A DNA stretch of 64,000 bases from Bacteroidales bacterium (GTDB lineage: Bacteria > Bacteroidota > Bacteroidia > Bacteroidales > VadinHA17): the NCBI GenBank assembly GCA_024762655.1, contig JANTHB010000006.1, positions 1 through 64,000 of the forward strand, in the 5' to 3' direction. Below the pieces are notes generated by a model. That model searched no databases. It saw only the letters and a program-made list of their open reading frames with translations, and was not told the DNA's origin. A program made the position numbers and the translations under genes. Shown in pieces: positions 58,066 to 64,000 of the stretch (positions are counted from its first letter, which is position 1; each line of letters opens with the position of its first letter).

Positions 58066-59406
58066 TTACTTAAAAAACTTTTCCACTTTAGGTTTGGCTG
58101 CCGGCAGGGTAAAGACCACCACCCTGTCATGCGGTTTTATGAAGGTATCTCCCCGGGCGATAAAGCTTTGTTTCCCCCGAATAACGCCCCCGACGATAGC
58201 ACCTTTGGGAAAATCCAGGTCTTTCAGCGGCGCCTGGGTGATCCGGGACCCCCTTTTCACAACATACTCCAGTACTTCTGCGTCGGTGCCCGTCAGACAT
58301 TTAATGGCAGAGACCTCCGACCGGGTCGTGAATTTGAATATCCGGCTGGCAGTGATCAGTTTTTTATTGATGATGGTATCTATCCCGATATTTTCAGCCA
58401 GGGGGATATAGTCAATGTTTTCCACTTCGGCGATCACTTTAGGCACACCCATTTTTTTCGCCAACTGACAGGAAAGAATATTGGTTTCCGAATTCCCTGT
58501 CACGGCAATAAAGACATCCATGGTTTTAAGCCCTTCCTCCAGCAGCAGGTCTATGTCCCTGCCATCTCCGTTGATCACGAGGGTATCTTCGAGAAAGTCC
58601 GCCAGCTCGGTACATTTTTCACGGTTTATCTCGATCAGCTTGATATTAAATTGTTTTTCCAGGTTTTCAGCCGTCCGTTTCCCGATCCGGCTGCCTCCGA
58701 GGATCATAATATTGTTGACATCTATTTCTTCCTTGCCTGTAAAGCGGGAGAGTCCTTTCATCCCATGGCGGTTGGCAATCACATAGACGGTGTCATTCAG
58801 CCGGAAACGATCGGTTCCGCGGGGGATGATGGTTTCATTATCACGGGTAATGGCGATGGCCCGGTAATTGGAGTCTTCTCCGCCCCAGTCCAGCTCATAG
58901 AGCGAATTTCCGATGATGGGAGATTCTTCATCCAGGCGGATCACATAGAGGGAAAGTTTACCGCCGGTAAAGTCATAAAAGTCCGTAGTGCCGGCCTGAT
59001 GAATCAATGAGATGATCTCCCGGGCTGCGATGAGTTCCGGGTAAATAAGAGAGTCAATCCCCATAGTCTCGAAGACATCTCTGTAAACAGGCATCAGGTA
59101 CTCCATATTATCCACCCGCGCAATGGTCTTTTTAGCCCCCAGTTTTTTACCCAGGATCGCCGACACAATGTTGGTTTCCTCATAATGAGTAACGGCGATG
59201 AAAAGATCGGCATCTTTCACATCCACCTCTTTCAGTATTTCGAAAGAGGTAGCCGAGCCGTTAATCGTCAGAATGTCAAAAGAGGTATTGATTTCCTCAA
59301 TGCGTGTCATCTCAGGGTCAATCACGACGATATCATGATTTTCCTGGCTCAGCATCTTGGCCAGATGTTTTCCAACTTCTCCTGCACCTGCAATGATGAT
59401 CTTCAC
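58066..59406 (-). CDS. trkA: Trk potassium regulatory subunit TrkA
   Basis: MKIIIAGAGEVGKHLAKMLSQENHDIVVID; second RCK domain NIMILGGSRIGKRTAENLEKQ. Confidence 0.95.
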   Translation of the reverse strand: MKIIIAGAGEVGKHLAKMLSQENHDIVVIDPEMTRIEEINTSFDILTINGSATSFEILKEVDVKDADLFIAVTHYEETNIVSAILGKKLGAKKTIARVDNMEYLMPVYRDVFETMGIDSLIYPELIAAREIISLIHQAGTTDFYDFTGGKLSLYVIRLDEESPIIGNSLYELDWGGEDSNYRAIAITRDNETIIPRGTDRFRLNDTVYVIANRHGMKGLSRFTGKEEIDVNNIMILGGSRIGKRTAENLEKQFNIKLIEINREKCTELADFLEDTLVINGDGRDIDLLLEEGLKTMDVFIAVTGNSETNILSCQLAKKMGVPKVIAEVENIDYIPLAENIGIDTIINKKLITASRIFKFTTRSEVSAIKCLTGTDAEVLEYVVKRGSRITQAPLKDLDFPKGAIVGGVIRGKQSFIARGDTFIKPHDRVVVFTLPAAKPKVEKFFK

Positions 59407-59551
59407 TGAATCAAAGGTTTTAATAAATCAAATGTGCGGCAAATGTATAAAAATTGTAAACGTAACGAAATGATTTTTTACTGGGATTCGAATATTGGTG
59501 GCGAAAACAGATTGAGGATATCCAATCCGTCCGGGTTATCATTTTGGGTTT

Positions 59552-61663
59552 TTACTCTTCCCAAACAAAAGGGCCCTGCTCGCGCACCACGTAAAGGTTC
59601 CTGCCTGAGCAAATCTGTCTTATTTTTTTCACGGTAAACCCCGGGACCGTAGCGTCCAGGATGATCATTCCCGGTCGGAGACGGTTAAGTTGTCTCTTCA
59701 GGAGCCACCATTTTTTGCCGGAGAAAATCAAATAATCCACAGGAATTTCTCTTTTAAACTTCTGTGCCGTACTGTCATTCAATATAAAGCCGGTGGCAGA
59801 CCCCACTCTGAAGAATCCCTTGTGCAGATAAATCTGTTTTGCCCGCATTTTACAGGCATTTTCCCACGCCGGTCCGTTCATGGCAGTTGCCGGCACCAGT
59901 TTTTTCAGACCCAGACTCCCGGCAATGTTTTTCAGGTAAAACGCTGATCCTTCTGTCCCGGTATCCCCGACAAGCACCCCTGTCTTTCCGGAAGAAAGCA
60001 AACACACGGAACCATGAGGAATGTTGAATACGGCCAGCCTGTTTTTCCGAACTGTATCTGATTCGCGGATCAGCATAACGACGACCCCTGCCAGCATAAC
60101 CATCTGAAGGAAGAGGACACCGGCGGGTTTTCGTCGCAGAAAAATCAGTACCAAGGAAAGCGTCAACAGGTATAAGATCAGGACTCCGGCGGTGTGCAAA
60201 AAAACGGGAGAGATCACGGCCGCGGGCAGGGTAAGGGACTTTTGTGTTATAAACAACAGCCCATTTGCCAAACCCATCATGATATGTGCCATCAGTCCCG
60301 CCAGCCAGGGGAAGGGTTGCAGGAGAAAAAACGCCAGGCCCACATAAATAAAAACGGTAACAAGGGGTATAACAAGAATGTTGGTCAGAGGAGCATAAAG
60401 TGGAAAACGGTGAAAATAATAGAGCGTGAGCGGAAAAGTGCCTGCCAGGGCTGCGACAGAGACCACCAGCAGGGACCAGATCTTATCCACCCATCCTATC
60501 CCGGTGGCTGCCAGCAGATACAAGGGCCGGTATAAAGCCACAATTCCCAAGACGGCCAAATAAGAAAGTTGAAAACCGGCATCCCGAATCCACACCGGAT
60601 GTATGAACAACAGGATAAAAGCTGAAACGGCCAGAATATTATAGACATTGGATTTTCTCTGAAACGACTGACCCAGCAGTAACAGGCTGAACATCAGAGC
60701 AGCCCGTATAACGGAAGGAGACAGCCCGGTAATAAAGGCATAACTCCATAAAAGAAGCAATATGGCGACCAGCCGTATGATCTTCACGTACCTGTTTTTT
60801 CCGAAAAAAGAGAAAAAGTACAGGGCCACAAAATAAAGAATCCCTACATGCAGACCGGAAATAGCCAGTACATGCATGGTTCCGCTGTCTGCAAAATATT
60901 TCCTGGTATGGGGATCCATATAATCTCTGTCTCCGGCGGTTAGGGCCGAAGCGAGCGCCAGAGAGCTTTGCGAAAATCCGTATTTTTTCAGGCAGTTCAC
61001 CAGATAGTACTGCACTTTTTTTGCTTCGGTTCTGACAGAAAAGAAGGATTTCTCCGGCACATACCTCCAGTTCTCCTCTTTTACAAAGGCCTGCCAGTAG
61101 ATGCCATGATCGGCCTGATAACGGGAATAGTTAAATTCTCCGGGGTTTCCGTAATAAGGGAAAGGGATCAAACGGACATACAACAGGATTGTTTCCCCGG
61201 GTTTGCCCGACACAATCCGGCTGTTTTTATTAAAACGCAACAATGCCCGCCCGTTTACCTTATACCAGACTCTGTCTTTCCTGATCCCATACACGCTGAT
61301 TTCCGATTCGCAGGAGTTCTTTTTCTGAACGGCCGGTTGATAAATCATTCCAGCGATCACTTCTTCTCCGTCAAAATCCCTTTTCTTTTCCATCTTCTCA
61401 ACTGCCAGGCCCGATGCCAGAATCCCTGCAGAGAAAAAGAGCCATAAGATTCCCATCCCTCCAATTCCTTCCCTGGCATAACGGACCTCCGGATGCTTGT
61501 CCAAAACGCTGTATATGTACATGACCATTCCGGTGATCAATAAAATCACTACCCATAAAAAGGGGTAGGTTACATACAATCCGATCAGGTCACCCAAGAA
61601 AAAAGGGATCAATATCCTTACAAAGGGAATCATTCTTATCCCGGGACAAGATGTCATAGACAT
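59552..61663 (-). CDS. ComEC/Rec2-family membrane protein with divergent C-terminal domain
   Basis: ALTAGDRDYMDPHTRKYFADSGTMHVLAISGLHVGILYF; SPSVIRAALMFSLLLLGQSFQRKSNVYNILAVSAF. Confidence 0.9.
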   Translation of the reverse strand: MSMTSCPGIRMIPFVRILIPFFLGDLIGLYVTYPFLWVVILLITGMVMYIYSVLDKHPEVRYAREGIGGMGILWLFFSAGILASGLAVEKMEKKRDFDGEEVIAGMIYQPAVQKKNSCESEISVYGIRKDRVWYKVNGRALLRFNKNSRIVSGKPGETILLYVRLIPFPYYGNPGEFNYSRYQADHGIYWQAFVKEENWRYVPEKSFFSVRTEAKKVQYYLVNCLKKYGFSQSSLALASALTAGDRDYMDPHTRKYFADSGTMHVLAISGLHVGILYFVALYFFSFFGKNRYVKIIRLVAILLLLWSYAFITGLSPSVIRAALMFSLLLLGQSFQRKSNVYNILAVSAFILLFIHPVWIRDAGFQLSYLAVLGIVALYRPLYLLAATGIGWVDKIWSLLVVSVAALAGTFPLTLYYFHRFPLYAPLTNILVIPLVTVFIYVGLAFFLLQPFPWLAGLMAHIMMGLANGLLFITQKSLTLPAAVISPVFLHTAGVLILYLLTLSLVLIFLRRKPAGVLFLQMVMLAGVVVMLIRESDTVRKNRLAVFNIPHGSVCLLSSGKTGVLVGDTGTEGSAFYLKNIAGSLGLKKLVPATAMNGPAWENACKMRAKQIYLHKGFFRVGSATGFILNDSTAQKFKREIPVDYLIFSGKKWWLLKRQLNRLRPGMIILDATVPGFTVKKIRQICSGRNLYVVREQGPFVWEE

Positions 61664-61810
61664 TAAAATAAAGCCTTAAAGGATTTTATAAAATTAATAA
61701 AATAAAATTATGTACATATGGCGGAATTTTTATTAACTTACCGAGTCAATGTTTTGCCACACAAATTATATTATTTATATTTAGACTGTTTTTAATTTAA
61801 ATTTTTTATT

Positions 61811-62821
61811 ATGGCCAATTTAACAACGGAATATGCAGGATTAACGCTGAAGAACCCGATTATCGCCGGGGCATCCAATATGGTAACCGATCCTGATATT
61901 GTCAAGAAGCTTGAAGATGCGGGCGTTGCAGCGCTTGTTTACAAATCGCTTTTTGAGGAGCAGATCCAACTTGAGAATCTGCAAATAGAGGAACAAATGA
62001 ATCGTTACTCGAATTTCGACGCCGAAATGTCTCGTTTATTTCCGGAGACGGCAGATGCCGGCACAAAAGAGCATTTGTACAATCTGGAAAAACTCAGGAA
62101 GAACAGTACTGTTCCGGTCATTGCGAGTGTAAATGCCGTGAATGAACAGACGTGGGGAGAGTATGCTATACAGCTGGAAGAAACCGGGGTAGACGCTCTG
62201 GAGGTAAATTTCTATGCGGTGCCCGAAGATCCCGAGAAGGGGGAAGAAGATATTATCCGGGAGCAACTGGATGTATTGCGCGAGATCAAGTCAAAAGTCT
62301 CCATTCCCGTGACGGTCAAATTAAGTCCGTTTTACACCAACATATTGAAAGTAGTCAGGAGTATGGATCAATCCGGCGCTGACGGTTTTGTCCTATTCAA
62401 CCGGCTTTTTCAACCTGACATAGACATTAACTCTGAAAAGCTGGCTTTCCCCTATAACCTCACTCATCCGGAGGAAAACAGGCTGGCCTTGCGTTTCATG
62501 GGACTTTTATTTGATCAGATTGATGCCGGGTTATGTGCCAATGGAGGGATTTTCAGTGGGAGTGATGTAATTAAAATGATCCTGGCCGGAGCTGATGCAG
62601 TCCAGGTCGTCAGCACGCTCTATAAGAACAAACCTGCGCATGTTAGCACGATGCTTGGGGATATAGAGCGTTGGATGGATGAAAAAAACTACAGCAACCT
62701 GGATGATTTCAGGGGTAAACTATCCAAAAAGAATGTAAAGGAACCCTTTGCCTATCAGCGGGGGCAGTATATCGATATTCTGTTGAATTCGGATAAGATA
62801 AAACAGTTGTTTCCTATGTAG
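61811..62821 (+). CDS. Dihydroorotate dehydrogenase-like FMN protein
   Basis: LTTEYAGLTLKNPIIAGASNMVTD; IPVTVKLSPFYTNI; GADAVQVVSTLYKN. Confidence 0.85.
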   Translation: MANLTTEYAGLTLKNPIIAGASNMVTDPDIVKKLEDAGVAALVYKSLFEEQIQLENLQIEEQMNRYSNFDAEMSRLFPETADAGTKEHLYNLEKLRKNSTVPVIASVNAVNEQTWGEYAIQLEETGVDALEVNFYAVPEDPEKGEEDIIREQLDVLREIKSKVSIPVTVKLSPFYTNILKVVRSMDQSGADGFVLFNRLFQPDIDINSEKLAFPYNLTHPEENRLALRFMGLLFDQIDAGLCANGGIFSGSDVIKMILAGADAVQVVSTLYKNKPAHVSTMLGDIERWMDEKNYSNLDDFRGKLSKKNVKEPFAYQRGQYIDILLNSDKIKQLFPM

Positions 62822-62872
62822 GTTTTGATCCTGTTATTTATCAAAGCAGAGCCTGCCGGTTCTGCTTTTTTA

Positions 62873-63448
62873 TTATATATATTCCGGGACTTTCTGTCCG
62901 GGCAGGATCGTACGATAGGCAGCCTTGAAATTCCCCTTACTTATGGCCCTGAGTTTTCCACGGAGCAATTTTTTCCTGAGCGGAGAGACCAGGTCCGTAA
63001 ACAACACGCCATTAAGATGATCATATTCATGCTGAATGATTCTGGAGGCGATGCCGTCATATTCTTCTTCCAGCCATTCTCCTTCAGGATTTTGATAACG
63101 GATTTTTATGGCTTCTTCCCGGTTCACATCTTCACGGATATTCGGTATACTCAGACAGCCTTCATTAAAAGAGACAATATCCCCGAAGCGTTCTGTAATA
63201 TCCGGATTGATAAAAACTTTTTTGAAGTTTTCCAGAGAAGGTTCGTCTTCGGCATACGGGGTAGCATCCACCACAAAAAGCCGGACCGACTGGCCTGTCT
63301 GCGGGGCTGCCAGGCCTACTCCTTCCGAGACATACATGGTCTCGAACATATTCATTATAAAATCTTCTATTCCGGCAATATCTACCGGAATTTCCCGGGC
63401 TGTTTTTCTTAAAACCGGATGCCCGTACACTACTACCGGATAAATCAT
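62873..63448 (-). CDS. def: Peptide deformylase
   Basis: GVGLAAPQTGQSVRLFVVD; EGCLSIP; QHEYDHLNGVLFTD. Confidence 0.95.
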   Translation of the reverse strand: MIYPVVVYGHPVLRKTAREIPVDIAGIEDFIMNMFETMYVSEGVGLAAPQTGQSVRLFVVDATPYAEDEPSLENFKKVFINPDITERFGDIVSFNEGCLSIPNIREDVNREEAIKIRYQNPEGEWLEEEYDGIASRIIQHEYDHLNGVLFTDLVSPLRKKLLRGKLRAISKGNFKAAYRTILPGQKVPEYI

Positions 63449-63449
63449 A

Positions 63450-63869
63450 TCAATTATTTTTCACCTGTTCCATATAACTCTGCAGGATGATGGTAGCACT
63501 CACTTTATCCACCAGCGCCTTGTCTTTTCTTTTTTCCTTCTTCACTCCTCCTGCCAGGATAGCCTGGTGGGCCATTACAGAAGTGAAACGTTCATCATAG
63601 AGAGAAATCCTTTTCGAAGGGAAAAGCTTGTTAAGCTTTTTCACAAAAGGATTGATCCAACGGATGGCCTGCGAAGGCTGGTTGTTCATCTGCCGGGGAT
63701 ATCCCACCACAAACTCATCCACTTCTTCTTCTGCCAGATATTTTTGCAAAAAATCCCAGATCGTATGTGCCGGCACGGTTGTGAGACCCTGGGCGATGAT
63801 TCTTTGCGGATCTGTCACAGCAATCCCCACCCTTTTTTTCCCATAATCGATAGACATGATCCGTCCCAT
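63450..63869 (-). CDS. ruvX: RuvX/YqgF Holliday-junction-resolvase-like protein
   Basis: MSIDYGKKRVGIAVTDPQRIIAQGL; VVGYPRQMNNQPS; YDERFTSVMA. Confidence 0.93.
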   Translation of the reverse strand: MGRIMSIDYGKKRVGIAVTDPQRIIAQGLTTVPAHTIWDFLQKYLAEEEVDEFVVGYPRQMNNQPSQAIRWINPFVKKLNKLFPSKRISLYDERFTSVMAHQAILAGGVKKEKRKDKALVDKVSATIILQSYMEQVKNN

Positions 63870-63930
63870 ATGCCGACCCTATTTAAAACTATTATAAATT
63901 ACAAAAATACATCTTTTTATCGGCACCTGC

Positions 63931-63967
63931 AAAAAAAGGCCGGCTTGCAGGCCGGCCTTTTTTTATC
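63931..63967. terminator. Strong terminator hairpin (bidirectional in appearance) near the window end
   Basis: aaaaaaaggccggc-ttgcag-gccggccttttttt. Confidence 0.85.
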
Positions 63968-64000
63968 CCAAGAGGAGGATGGATTACTCATCTGTTTTAT

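Overview
A 64 kb chromosomal window from a Bacteroidota genome. The inference (probably Bacteroidales/Marinilabiliales-like) rests on PorT, SusC/SusD, a T9SS C-terminal signal and TTTG-N19/20-TAnnTTTG promoters. It carries housekeeping genes (purL, ubiE, gapA, acn, miaA, def, ruvX, trkA/trkH, comEC-like, the SRP RNA) and several accessory blocks. These blocks are: a T9SS-secreted LTD/OB-fold protein; two tandem ~1090-aa BNR/sortilin-like propeller proteins; a BlaI/M56 regulatory pair whose sensor carries TonB-C-like and plug-like modules; a GDP-heptose/glycosyltransferase cluster; and an ECF sigma/FecR/SusC/SusD polysaccharide utilization locus with GH16, a two-domain esterase and GH31. The most unusual structure is in intergenic DNA. 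A free-standing AT-rich four-helix-bundle (S23/IVP-like) gene is bracketed by a 54-bp direct repeat on the left and, in inverted orientation, a 28-bp-period array on the right. That array runs into miaA and appears to supply its TTG start codon. A related solo copy lies 3.5 kb away. Other notable items: a 146-bp MITE-like inverted-repeat element, three dispersed copies of a hairpin-containing repeat, a 20-bp perfect palindrome duplicated verbatim at two loci, 11-bp-period iterons between the sigma and fecR genes, and an unlisted 41-aa lipoprotein gene. All calls come from reading the sequence and supplied translations. No database or folding tool was run.
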